From Acidobacteria bacterium UBA6911 (lineage in GTDB: Bacteria > Acidobacteriota > UBA6911), in the NCBI GenBank assembly GCA_002451015.1, contig DKBB01000179.1:506-16136 (forward strand): 15,631 nucleotides of DNA. The letters are read 5' to 3'. Under the pieces are notes generated by a model. It was not told the origin of the DNA. It worked only from the letters and a program-made list of their open reading frames with translations, and did no database searches. This document shows, piece by piece, positions 9,075 through 15,631 of the stretch. The translations under genes were made by a program, and so were the position numbers. The number at the start of each line of letters is the position of its first letter. Position 1 is the stretch's first letter.

Positions 9075-10769
9075 ATGTTCCGCTTTGCGTCCCCTAAAAA
9101 TACAAAGGCGAAGTTATTCCGGGGAATACTCCTGGTGTGGTTCTGTTTTTTAGTCCGGGGTCTATTCTACGCGGAGATGATTCCCATGTGGGAGGGATTC
9201 GACGAACATGTGCACTTTGCTTATATACAACACATCCTCTATACGGGTACGCTGCCTGATTCAACGGATCCGATTTCCATGGAACTGGAAGAATCTTTAA
9301 AACTGGTTCCAGTACCCTGGTTGCTTCGGGACGTGGATCCGTCTTATACAACGCATGACCGATACTGGCAATTGTCGAATGAGGCAAGGCAGCAGAGCGA
9401 GGAAGCTCTCCATAACATGCCCCGGGCCTGGGGTGGAAAACCGGGAAAATATTCCATGAGCATTTATGAGGCGCAACAGCCCCCGCTATATTACTGGCTG
9501 ATGTCCATGCCTTTGCGCGCTACTTCCGGTTTTTCCCTTCCGGCGAGGGTTTTCCTTATAAGAATGTTGAGCCTGTTATTGGCATCCCTGGCAATTCCTG
9601 TCGGCTTTCTGCTGGTGAAACGGGTGCTGCAAAACCGGGAGGCCGCCCTTGGCATCGTAGCCCTGATTTCCATCATGCCGGGATTGATGGCCGATGTCTG
9701 TCGTGTCGGCAATGACAGTTTGGCTATGCTTCTTTACACCGTGACCGTTTATGCAACCCTGTTGTTTGTAGAAAATCCCCGGATTCCGGGAAGAGGACTG
9801 TTGCTTGCATGCAGTATGGGTATGGGCCTGTTGACCAAAGCATACTTTCTTACAGCGCTCCCGGCTCTCGCCGCGGTTGTAATTCTTGCACTGCGCCGGC
9901 GCAAAGGCCGGGATCTATTAATCCGGGGCTTGACTGTTGGCATCGGTGCCCTGGCATTGTCGGCCTGGTGGTATGTACGGAACTATCTATTGACGGGAGC
10001 CTGGTCCGGACTGATGCAGGATGTAAGCCTCAAAAATGTGTCGTTTTTTGAGCTTGTAAAGCGGGCGGCGGATGTGGACTGGGCCAATGCCTTGAAGTCT
10101 ACGCTGCTGTCTCACATCTGGTTCGGGAACTGGAGTTTTCTTCAGGTTAGGTCGTGGATGTATCAGGTGTTTCAATACATGGGAACGCTGGCTCTTGTCG
10201 GGCTCTTAACATACTGGATCCGGGCCCTTGTAAAACGTCTTCCCGAAACGCTGCCGCAGCCGGGCCACTTGATGGTTTTGTTTTCCTACTATTTCTTCTT
10301 TTGTATCGGAATCTGTTACCACGTACTGATCACTTTCGTGGTCCACGATATGTCGTCTTCCGCAGGGTGGTATTTCTACAGCTTGATTTTCCCCCAGACC
10401 ATTCTGATCCTGGTAGGAATAAGCGTCCTTATTCCACAGGGCACACGGTTGATGTTGATTCCTGCCGCTTCCATCAGCTTCGGTTTGCTGGATATCTACA
10501 CCGTTCACTTCATTTCCATTCCATACTATGTCGGCCTGATTCGTCATAAAGCCAATGGTTTTCTAGAAACATTTTACGTGAACCAAATTCGGGATATCGG
10601 AATCTGGAACATTTTTGAACGAATATCGACAAACGGAATCTTTTCAAGTCCGCTGCCGGCTATGATGCTCTGGCTGTGTTATCTTGCCGCAACAGGAATA
10701 TTGGTAGCCATCATCCTCAAAATAGCGAAAGGAGTTCGTCTGTATTATTCAAATACAACGGCGCCGTAA
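9075..10769 (+). CDS. Multi-pass membrane protein, GT-C glycosyltransferase-like (ArnT/PMT or DUF2142 type)
   Basis: This 564-residue protein has one hydrophobic segment near 14-34, a long polar loop (about 35-125) and roughly ten further hydrophobic segments to the C-terminus. The first loop begins WEGFDEHVHFAY, with Asp43-Glu44. Its end reads YEAQQPPLYYWL (131-142). An acidic pair after the first helix and a PPLYYW motif before the second are the pattern of lipid-phosphate-sugar-dependent GT-C enzymes such as ArnT and protein O-mannosyltransferases, and of DUF2142 proteins. The likely role is transfer of a sugar from a lipid carrier on the outer side of the inner membrane; acceptor and sugar cannot be read from the sequence. 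ATG 9075 is the first start after an in-frame TAA (9066-9068); no good ribosome site is seen. It lies 172 bp after gyrA and seems unrelated to it in function. No neighbouring glycan genes are visible. Confidence 0.75.
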   Translation: MFRFASPKNTKAKLFRGILLVWFCFLVRGLFYAEMIPMWEGFDEHVHFAYIQHILYTGTLPDSTDPISMELEESLKLVPVPWLLRDVDPSYTTHDRYWQLSNEARQQSEEALHNMPRAWGGKPGKYSMSIYEAQQPPLYYWLMSMPLRATSGFSLPARVFLIRMLSLLLASLAIPVGFLLVKRVLQNREAALGIVALISIMPGLMADVCRVGNDSLAMLLYTVTVYATLLFVENPRIPGRGLLLACSMGMGLLTKAYFLTALPALAAVVILALRRRKGRDLLIRGLTVGIGALALSAWWYVRNYLLTGAWSGLMQDVSLKNVSFFELVKRAADVDWANALKSTLLSHIWFGNWSFLQVRSWMYQVFQYMGTLALVGLLTYWIRALVKRLPETLPQPGHLMVLFSYYFFFCIGICYHVLITFVVHDMSSSAGWYFYSLIFPQTILILVGISVLIPQGTRLMLIPAASISFGLLDIYTVHFISIPYYVGLIRHKANGFLETFYVNQIRDIGIWNIFERISTNGIFSSPLPAMMLWLCYLAATGILVAIILKIAKGVRLYYSNTTAP

Positions 10770-10809
10770 AGCGGAGCGCCGGAATCGCTACCGTCGTATT
10801 TTACCGACG
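10759..10809 (+). terminator. Hairpin pair at the end of the GT-C-like gene
   Basis: CGGCGC (10759-10764) pairs with GCGCCG (10776-10781) over 11 bases and spans the stop codon. A second hairpin, CGTCG (10792-10796) with CGACG (10805-10809), follows. Neither has a clean T-tract after it, so this is at best a weak or factor-assisted terminator. The remaining 160 bases up to the symporter gene show no confident promoter; TATATT at 10935-10940 is a possible -10 without a matching -35. Confidence 0.35.
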
Positions 10810-10969
10810 CAACGAATACGGTCACACGAAAAATCTGGAGGTTTTTTAACGAACATGAGGTACAATCGCGGGCCGTGTCCATGAGAATCCATAGATTTAT
10901 TTGCGAAGCTTCATTCTGAGGCCTGCTCCTCCCGTATATTGGGAAAGAATTCCGTAAGGGGGTTACTGA

Positions 10970-12490
10970 ATGGCATTAATTATTGCAATTGCTTATTTCC
11001 TTTTACTGAGTGTCGGCGTCAGTTTTTTTCTTAGAAAGAAAGTGAAGTCGGGCAGCGACTTTGTGACGGGCGGCGGCACATTAGCTTGGCCGCTGGTTAC
11101 AGCGGCTTTTGTCCTGGCCCCCCTGGGAAGCGGACACACCCTCTCCTTGTGGCAGAGCTCGGCGGATTTAGGAGCGTCGGTATTGTGGTGGGGCATGATA
11201 TCCGGCGGAGTGTTCGTTCCTCTTTTCCTTCTCTGGTTCGGTCCCTGGTTTCGCCGACTGGAGGTAAAGACGTTTCCGGAAGGAATGGGAAAGATTTTCG
11301 GCGAAAAGATAGGATGGCTGATAGCAGCCGTATTCCCGGCACAGTTAATCGGTATCTGTATTGCAGAGGTGATGGCAACAGCCGCAGCCCTGTTCGCCTT
11401 AAGTGGAGGCAAACAAGGTCCATTGGATTTGTTCCCCGACTGTATCCTGCTGGCCGTAATACTCACAATTCTGTATATCATTGTCGCCGGACTGATGCAG
11501 GTGGCATGGATGAACCTGTTCAACGCCATTATGTTGATTGTAGGTTCTTTTATCGCCGTTTTCTACACCGGCTTCTGGTTGTCGTCCGAACATCAGGGGT
11601 GGAACGGCGTGGAGGATTTTTATGCCAATTTGGGCGAAGCCTGGAAACTCAGCATTTTAGATTTTTCTTCCGGTGTCGTTTTAGGCTATATGATTCCCTG
11701 CCTGTTCATCCTGGTATTTATGTGCAGCGCTTCACAGGCGCAGAATCAGCCCATGCTGCTGGCCAGGTCCGAATCGGATATTCGGCGGGGCGTGTTCTGG
11801 GCCTCCTTTGTCAACAGCATGGTGACCTACCCCTGGGTTATCCTGGCCCTGGTAGGCATGACCTTTACGGCGATTTCCTCACTGGAAGGTGCCGCGACGG
11901 TAGCCGTCCCGCAACTGGCATTGATGGCCCTTCCTTCCTGGATGGTAGGGATTTTAATGATTGCCCTTCTTGCGGCGACGCTTTCGACGACGAGCATCCT
12001 GATTCTGGCTTCGTCGCATATAATTGTTCATGACATCTTCAAGAAGGTAGTCCATCCGGAAATGAAAGATAAAACCTTCCTTATACTAACGAGGGTAACG
12101 ATTTTCGTCTGTATGCTTCTGGTCATTCTACCCGCCCTGAAAGATCCTAAAATCCTGCCCCTTTTAATGTGGATCTTTTCCTTTGCAATCCCCGTATTCG
12201 GCGTATATCTGATCGGAATGGTGTGGAAAGTGAACAAGATTGCTGCCTGGGCCACGATACTGGCAGGCTACACTGCGGACTTTCTTTGGACAATTGTACC
12301 CCCGACCGGGCTGCCGGAAGATTTATACAGTAATGTATACCCCACCACTATAGTAACCATCGTATTCGGCGTTGTTTTGAACCTTATTCTGCCCGGAAAG
12401 CCCGGGTACCTGCGCCAGTTGAAAGCCAAAGCCCGGGAAGAGAGTGCCCGTGCATTGGACAAATTAAGAGTTCTTGAAAAAGGAGTATGA
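10970..12490 (+). CDS. Sodium:solute symporter family (SSS) transporter
   Basis: The 506-residue inner-membrane protein has about 13 hydrophobic segments, the usual count for the SSS family (PutP, PanF, vSGLT). The first helix is followed by FVTGGGTLAWPLVTAAF, the typical region around the broken helix 1. The helix carrying the Na2 sodium site reads LAATLSTTSILILASS; Ala336, Ser339 and Thr340 match the spacing of vSGLT Ala361, Ser364 and Ser365, and the LST triplet resembles MST of PutP. The residues needed for sodium coupling are therefore present. The substrate (amino acid, carboxylate, sugar or other) cannot be told from sequence. ATG 10970 follows AAGGGGG (10956-10962) by seven bases. The charged C-terminal tail ends at TGA 12488-12490, and two very small membrane-protein genes follow directly, suggesting an operon and possibly accessory subunits. 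Confidence 0.88.
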   Translation: MALIIAIAYFLLLSVGVSFFLRKKVKSGSDFVTGGGTLAWPLVTAAFVLAPLGSGHTLSLWQSSADLGASVLWWGMISGGVFVPLFLLWFGPWFRRLEVKTFPEGMGKIFGEKIGWLIAAVFPAQLIGICIAEVMATAAALFALSGGKQGPLDLFPDCILLAVILTILYIIVAGLMQVAWMNLFNAIMLIVGSFIAVFYTGFWLSSEHQGWNGVEDFYANLGEAWKLSILDFSSGVVLGYMIPCLFILVFMCSASQAQNQPMLLARSESDIRRGVFWASFVNSMVTYPWVILALVGMTFTAISSLEGAATVAVPQLALMALPSWMVGILMIALLAATLSTTSILILASSHIIVHDIFKKVVHPEMKDKTFLILTRVTIFVCMLLVILPALKDPKILPLLMWIFSFAIPVFGVYLIGMVWKVNKIAAWATILAGYTADFLWTIVPPTGLPEDLYSNVYPTTIVTIVFGVVLNLILPGKPGYLRQLKAKAREESARALDKLRVLEKGV

Positions 12491-12492
12491 AA

Positions 12493-12600
12493 ATGGCATG
12501 GCCGTGGAAAATTCTGATATTTCAGTTTTTTGTAACCATGGGATTGGCCCTGTTTTTCTATATTATCTGGAGACTGACCCATCGCGGAGAAAAATGGTAG
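12493..12600 (+). CDS. Single-helix small membrane protein downstream of the symporter (35 aa)
   Basis: This frame encodes 35 residues: MAWPWK, a hydrophobic stretch ILIFQFFVTMGLALFFYIIW (residues 7-26), and a basic end RLTHRGEKW. The ribosome site AAAAAGGAG (12477-12485) lies inside the symporter tail, seven bases before ATG 12493. An ATG two codons earlier (12487) overlaps the symporter stop as ATGA but is too close to the ribosome site. The layout of one helix with aromatic residues at both ends and positive charge after it suggests an inner-membrane peptide with the C-terminus in the cytoplasm. No family is recognised with certainty. Small partners are known for several SSS transporters, so an accessory subunit is the best inference. 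Strong ribosome site, coupling and composition argue that it is real. Confidence 0.65.
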   Translation: MAWPWKILIFQFFVTMGLALFFYIIWRLTHRGEKW

Positions 12601-12631
12601 GAAGAAGGACTGGAAGTCATAGGAAAAAACA

Positions 12632-12775
12632 ATGGAAAATGTAGATTACATGATTGTGTGCTACCTGTGTGGAATAATGGCGGTATTGGCGTTGATAATC
12701 ATGATAGGAGCCAGCAGGCAGCGCGCCAGGAATAAGCGGCAGCAAAAGGATTCCCTTCCTGAACCGAAAGAATGA
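12632..12775 (+). CDS. Small membrane protein, possible symporter accessory subunit (47 aa)
   Basis: This frame encodes 47 residues: MENVDYM, a hydrophobic helix of about 20 residues (8-27) with YLCGIMAVLALII at its centre, and a polar basic tail with RQRARNKRQQK followed by DSLPEPKE. AGGA (12621-12624) lies seven bases before ATG 12632. The gene starts 31 bases after the previous small gene and ends at TGA 12773-12775. The form, one N-out helix with a positive cytoplasmic tail, and a YLxxI(L/M) helix core resemble the short proteins annotated beside some SSS transporters as symporter small accessory proteins; that resemblance is from memory and not tested. Together with the preceding gene it would form a three-gene transport unit. 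Confidence 0.65.
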   Translation: MENVDYMIVCYLCGIMAVLALIIMIGASRQRARNKRQQKDSLPEPKE

Positions 12776-12778
12776 AAT

Positions 12779-12800
12779 AGATATTTTTTCAATATCTTTT
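12779..12800 (+). terminator. AT-rich hairpin with T-tract after the symporter operon
   Basis: AGATATT (12779-12785) pairs perfectly with AATATCT (12791-12797) over a five-base loop, and the right arm runs into TTTT. It begins four bases after the stop of the last small gene, where a terminator is expected. The stem has only one G-C pair on each side, so it would be a weak terminator. Confidence 0.4.
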
Positions 12801-13020
12801 GCATAAAAACTGCAGGCTGTTTCTGTGGATTGAACCAAGCGCAGTTCTTCCACCAAAAAATTAATATGCGCGGATTCCACCGGTTTTATTTCCTCTCCGC
12901 GTGGTCCGTCCCGCCGTTCCTCAGGTTCTCATAAAAAAATATAAGTTTTTTAAGTCTGTATATTTAAGCGACTGACAGGTATCGGTGTGTGCCGGATGAG
13001 GATAACTGTTAATTTATTAG

Positions 13021-13038
13021 TAGTTTAGCTCTAAACTA
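13021..13038. repeat. Perfect 18-bp dyad, probable operator
   Basis: TAGTTTAG (13021-13028) and CTAAACTA (13031-13038) are exact inverted copies separated by CT. The two-base spacer is too short for an RNA loop without opening pairs, so the shape fits a dimeric repressor or activator site better. It lies 72 bases before the PilZ-gene start. Confidence 0.55.
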
Positions 13039-13059
13039 TTAGGGGAAACAAGCCGATGA
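13032..13059 (+). promoter_or_regulatory. Possible sigma-28 (FliA)-type promoter of the PilZ gene
   Basis: TAAA (13032-13035) and GCCGATGA (13052-13059) are separated by 16 bases. The FliA-type consensus is TAAA, 15 bases, GCCGATAA, so this is one base long and has one mismatch. Transcription would start near 13066, shortly before the PilZ gene, and would exclude the left arm of the long stem. Sigma-28 use would link the gene to motility, but no flagellar gene is in the window. Confidence 0.3.
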
Positions 13060-13109
13060 TCTGATAGAAAGGCACCGATAAATGGAAAAGGTGCAGGATT
13101 ATAACCCAT

Positions 13110-13655
13110 TTGGAAATAGACCCAATGACAGGTGACAGAAGAAAAAAGGTACGCGGATCTGATCGTCGGCAATGGCGCCACCTGAGACCTTCGGATATTC
13201 CGTTTCTGAAAAAAGTGGAAGTCAATAAAGGATCGCAAATTACGATCGTTAATATTTCCCGTGAGGGATTGCTTCTTGAAACCGAAACGTGCCTGGGACC
13301 GAACCTGAAGATAATGATCAAACTTGTCACGACTAAGGGAGTTTTTTTACTGGAGGGTATTACGCTCCGATCCTCGGTTTTTTCTCTGAAAGGAGCCCCC
13401 AAGTATCGGACCGCCATTAAATTCAGCCATCCGTTCGATTTAATGGATGCTTTAAATGGCGCATTAGAGGAAAAGGTGCAGGATGAAGCGGTTGAGTTCG
13501 AAAGCCCCGAAATTCCAGTCAAAATTAAGGGTCGAAAGATTCAAGCGGTCGATCCCGAAAATAAAGATGAAAACCTCCCGGCCATTCTGACGATCGTCGC
13601 CAGGGATAAGAAAGGTGTATGCTTGAAAGAAAGCTTTGAATTGAACGATTGGTAG
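13110..13655 (+). CDS. PilZ-domain protein, probable cyclic-di-GMP receptor
   Basis: From TTG 13110 this is 181 residues. The cyclic-di-GMP-binding signatures of PilZ are visible: an RxxxR motif (Arg19 to Arg23 in DRRQWRHLR) and, about 25 residues later, NISREGLLLET, matching (D/N)xSxxG with Asn48, Ser50 and Gly53. Beta-rich sequence follows to about residue 110, then an acidic, helical stretch (EEKVQDEAVEFE) and a second, unassigned segment of about 60 residues ending in ELNDW. PilZ proteins are cytoplasmic and control motility, exopolysaccharide or transcription on binding the nucleotide. The start is uncertain: TTG 13110 has AGGA (13095-13098) 11 bases upstream; ATG 13125, five codons in, has no ribosome site. 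Either keeps the domain whole. The upstream structure and a sigma-28-like promoter hint at regulation. The following gene is also a signalling protein. Confidence 0.75.
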   Translation: MEIDPMTGDRRKKVRGSDRRQWRHLRPSDIPFLKKVEVNKGSQITIVNISREGLLLETETCLGPNLKIMIKLVTTKGVFLLEGITLRSSVFSLKGAPKYRTAIKFSHPFDLMDALNGALEEKVQDEAVEFESPEIPVKIKGRKIQAVDPENKDENLPAILTIVARDKKGVCLKESFELNDW

Positions 13656-13841
13656 GTTTTGGATCAAGCCGATGGATAAAGGTTAAGCTTTTATTACAGA
13701 CAGTCGTTAATGCGGAACGGGTAAATTAGGCACATCTCGTGAAACAGGTTTGGATCGGACGTGGTTAGGGAAAGACGTGCCGGTCTTATGAAAAATTCAT
13801 ATTCCCGGAAGGTAAATGAAGTTCCTTGAGAGAACTTGACC

Positions 13842-15631
13842 ATGAATCTGGTTAAACAAGAATCGGCGATTATGAACGTTGTCTTCGTCAGTGATGATTC
13901 CATCGGAATAAAGCTTCTTGAAAGCAAATTGGACAAGTATGCGCTGAATTCTCAAGGGGTAATATCGCCGAATAGGCAAAATTCCGCGCCGGAAATAAGC
14001 CGGGTTATCGTGGAGCAGGCGGGCGTTACACCGGACGGTCTGTTGGCGTTGCCCGACAACAAATCATTTCACGTGGATATTGTTGTTCTGGATTCCGCTT
14101 TTACCGGTAAACGAACGGAGAAGATTATCCGTGACACGACACAAAGGGTGCCTGGTGTCCCGGTAATACTTCTGACGGATCCGTCAGAGGAGGCAGTGGA
14201 AGTGGACGCAGTAAACGCAGGCGCGACGGACTGTATCGCCAAGACGGATCTATACCTGAACAGACTTCTTCCTATAATTGAAAGAGAAATAGCGCGCCGG
14301 AAGCAGACGGGTGAAAAAACCAATTCAGACACCCGGGAAGATCGCCTCCGTCAGATTGTGGAAAAGTTTCCCATAGGGATTTCGGTTCTTGCCCAGGATG
14401 GAACCTTTCTTGCCATCAATCAGGCCGGACTCAATACTCTGGGGGCTGCAAAACTCGATCAGGTAGTGGGAAAAAAGATACACCATCTAGCAGACAAGGA
14501 AGATCAAGATAAAATCCTGACTTTTCTTAAAAAGGTCGGTGGGGGTGAAAACGATTCCCTCTGCCTGAAATGGAAAGGATTGGAAGGAAAGGCATCCGAA
14601 ATTAAGTTCGAAGCAACGCCGATGCACAGGCAGGGGGTCCAGGGGGTTGCCGTTCTGGCAGCGATATATTCTCCCGGTGAACCTGTCAAAACGCAGAATT
14701 CCATACAAGAAGCTACTGCGGATCCCGTTTTAAAGAACACGCTGCAAGAATTGAAAGAACAGTTTCAGGATCTTCAAATAAAGCATACTTATCAAAAATT
14801 GGAGTCGGAAGCTACATTTCGAAAGTTGGAAATACAGTGTCAGGAATGGGAGAAAAAAGCCCGGGCGACGGAGGAACAACAGGCTGCGCTGCAAACAGCC
14901 CTCGACGAGTCAGAAAAAAATCGGAAAAAACAGGTAGAAGAGTACGAAGCGGAACGAGCCCGCTGGGAACAGGCCCGCCATGAGTGGGAACAGGGGACCC
15001 GCGAGTCACAGGAACTGCAGACAGGAATGCAATCCACGCTTCAGGAGGCGATGGAACAGCTGTCCGCAATCGAAACCGCGCTTCGGGATTCTGAAGAGAG
15101 TCAAAAACGACAGGTAGAAGAGCACGAAGAGGAGCGAGCCCGCTGGGAACAGGCCCGCCATGAGTGGGAACAGGGGACCCGCGAGTCACAGGAACTGCAG
15201 ACAGGAATGCAATCCACGCTTCAGGAAGCGGGGGAGCAACTGTCCGCAATCGAAACCGCGCTTCGGGATTCTGAAGAGAGTCAAAAACGACAGGTAGAAG
15301 AGCACGAAGGGGAACGAGCCCGCTGGGAACAGACCCGACGGGAGTGGGAAGAGAAATTCCGGGAAATTGAAGAACGCCACAATACGGTTCAATCCCTTCT
15401 CCAGGAAGATAAAGAAAAAAAGGCAACGCTCGAGAGAGCGCTTGAGGAGAAAGAAGAGCAAAGAGCCTCTCTGGAATTTGCGCTCAGAGAAGCACAGGAA
15501 AATCAGAACAAAACAAAAGATGATCTTATTGCGGATCATTCCCGGTTGCAGAAGTCCCGCCAGGAACTGGAGCAGAAGGTTCGCGAGGGGCAAGAACAGA
15601 GGGAGGCCGTGCAATCCAAACTTCAGGAGAC
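13842..15631 (+). CDS. Receiver-PAS protein with long coiled coil (3' end outside window)
   Basis: The frame is open from ATG 13842 to the last base, 596 codons without a stop; an in-frame TGA at 13827-13829 limits the start. The N-terminus is a response-regulator receiver domain (about 12-150) with acidic Asp18-Asp19, phospho-acceptor Asp84 in VVLDS, Thr112 in ILLTD and Lys134 in CIAKT, so all catalytic positions are kept. The distance from Asp19 to Asp84 is some 20 residues longer than in CheY, implying an insertion around 38-72. A PAS domain follows (about 166-276; EKFPIGISVLAQDGTFLAIN). From about residue 300 the rest is Glu/Gln/Arg-rich coiled coil, part of it made of a 60-residue repeat. 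The missing end could hold a kinase or another output domain, or the protein may be a scaffold of the kind known from receiver-coiled-coil motility proteins of myxobacteria (FrzS, AglZ). The ribosome site is weak (GAGAG 13828-13832). Confidence 0.8.
   Translation, partial: MNLVKQESAIMNVVFVSDDSIGIKLLESKLDKYALNSQGVISPNRQNSAPEISRVIVEQAGVTPDGLLALPDNKSFHVDIVVLDSAFTGKRTEKIIRDTTQRVPGVPVILLTDPSEEAVEVDAVNAGATDCIAKTDLYLNRLLPIIEREIARRKQTGEKTNSDTREDRLRQIVEKFPIGISVLAQDGTFLAINQAGLNTLGAAKLDQVVGKKIHHLADKEDQDKILTFLKKVGGGENDSLCLKWKGLEGKASEIKFEATPMHRQGVQGVAVLAAIYSPGEPVKTQNSIQEATADPVLKNTLQELKEQFQDLQIKHTYQKLESEATFRKLEIQCQEWEKKARATEEQQAALQTALDESEKNRKKQVEEYEAERARWEQARHEWEQGTRESQELQTGMQSTLQEAMEQLSAIETALRDSEESQKRQVEEHEEERARWEQARHEWEQGTRESQELQTGMQSTLQEAGEQLSAIETALRDSEESQKRQVEEHEGERARWEQTRREWEEKFREIEERHNTVQSLLQEDKEKKATLERALEEKEEQRASLEFALREAQENQNKTKDDLIADHSRLQKSRQELEQKVREGQEQREAVQSKLQE
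14931..15345 (+). repeat. 180-bp in-frame tandem repeat in the coiled-coil region
   Basis: Unit 1 (14931-15110) and unit 2 (15111-15290) are each exactly 180 bp and differ at 8 positions by my count, about 96% identity, including a fully identical run of about 90 bases. A third, partial unit (from 15291) stays close for some 55 bases and then diverges. Sequence just before unit 1 (about 14863-14930) resembles the end of the unit but is degenerate. Each unit encodes 60 residues beginning QVEEYEAERARWEQ or QVEEHEEERARWEQ. The near-identity points to recent duplication. Confidence 0.95.

Larger units (their letters stand above)
12980..13080 (+). promoter_or_regulatory. Candidate structured leader or complex operator of the PilZ gene
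   Basis: TATCGGTG (12980-12987) is perfectly complementary to CACCGATA (13073-13080), enclosing 85 bases. A competing pairing joins GTGCC (12989-12993) to GGCAC (13071-13075), using the same right arm. Inside lies the dyad TAGTTTAG-CT-CTAAACTA (13021-13038). Nested pairing with alternative partners 30 bases before a start codon is the form of a cis-acting RNA, although it matches no riboswitch consensus that I can recall, including the cyclic-di-GMP classes. It could equally be a set of DNA operators. Confidence 0.35.
12776..13109. other. Non-coding region between the symporter operon and the PilZ gene
   Basis: These 334 bases hold the weak terminator hairpin, a single TGTGGATTGAA (12824-12834) identical to the sequence at 3883-3893, an A/T-only run (12932-12954), a possible -10 hexamer TATATT (12959-12964) with no clear -35, and the structured segment 12980-13080 described separately. 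I see no convincing gene on either strand; an 87-codon antisense frame at 12617-12880 overlaps the small membrane gene and lacks support. Confidence 0.5.

Noticed and set aside
11086..12033. 315-codon + frame inside the symporter gene
   Set aside because: Shadow frame rich in Arg, Gly and Ser; the symporter frame has the expected helices and sodium-site residues.
12824..12834. Single DnaA-box-like TGTGGATTGAA far from the origin
   Set aside because: Identical to 3883-3893 over 11 bases but isolated, two mismatches from the box consensus, so not called as a site.
12980..13080. Cyclic-di-GMP riboswitch before the PilZ gene
   Set aside because: None of the conserved GEMM-I or class II sequence blocks that I know are present; kept only as an unclassified structured leader.
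14812..15426. 204-codon antisense frame with internal repeats
   Set aside because: It is the mirror of the 180-bp repeat in the receiver-PAS gene; the sense strand gives a coherent coiled coil and open frame through the window end.

Overview
The window is a bacterial chromosomal segment at the replication origin. It opens inside the 3' end of dnaA and continues with dnaN, recF, gyrB and gyrA, all on the + strand, the classic origin-proximal block. GC content looks moderate (about half). GyrB is 823 residues and carries the large insertion between the Toprim domain and the tail, as in Gram-negative bacteria such as E. coli. The DnaN and GyrA sequences look to me most like Acidobacteriota or a related Gram-negative lineage. 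That placement is an impression from the proteins, not a search result.

Layout. 1-273: DnaA C-terminal DNA-binding domain. 274-971: a ~700-bp non-coding region with a terminator-like palindrome, DnaA boxes and a run of DnaA-trios beside a very AT-rich stretch, the likely unwinding site of oriC. 972-3492: dnaN and recF, separated by a 307-bp spacer. 3493-3968: a second non-coding region with at least six TGTGGA motifs, all in the opposite orientation to the boxes of the first region, then an AT-rich patch and the gyrB promoter. 3969-8902: gyrB and gyrA, 14 bp apart. 9075-10769: a multi-pass membrane protein resembling GT-C glycosyltransferases (ArnT/PMT or DUF2142 type). 10970-12775: a sodium:solute symporter followed by two single-helix membrane proteins of 35 and 47 residues that look co-translated with it. 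12776-13109: a non-coding region with inverted repeats ahead of a PilZ-domain gene (13110-13655). 13842 to the window end: an unfinished gene for a receiver-PAS protein with a very long coiled coil built in part from a 180-bp tandem repeat.

The first five genes supply initiation (DnaA), the polymerase clamp (DnaN), gap repair (RecF) and supercoiling (GyrAB). The later genes are accessory: envelope glycan or lipid modification, sodium-coupled solute uptake, and two signalling proteins (a probable cyclic-di-GMP sensor and a receiver-PAS scaffold or kinase). I see no rRNA, tRNA, CRISPR array, insertion sequence or phage gene. The most interesting items are the two-part arrangement of DnaA-box-like motifs around dnaN-recF, the symporter with its two miniature partners, the structured leader of the PilZ gene, and the repeat-expanded coiled-coil protein.
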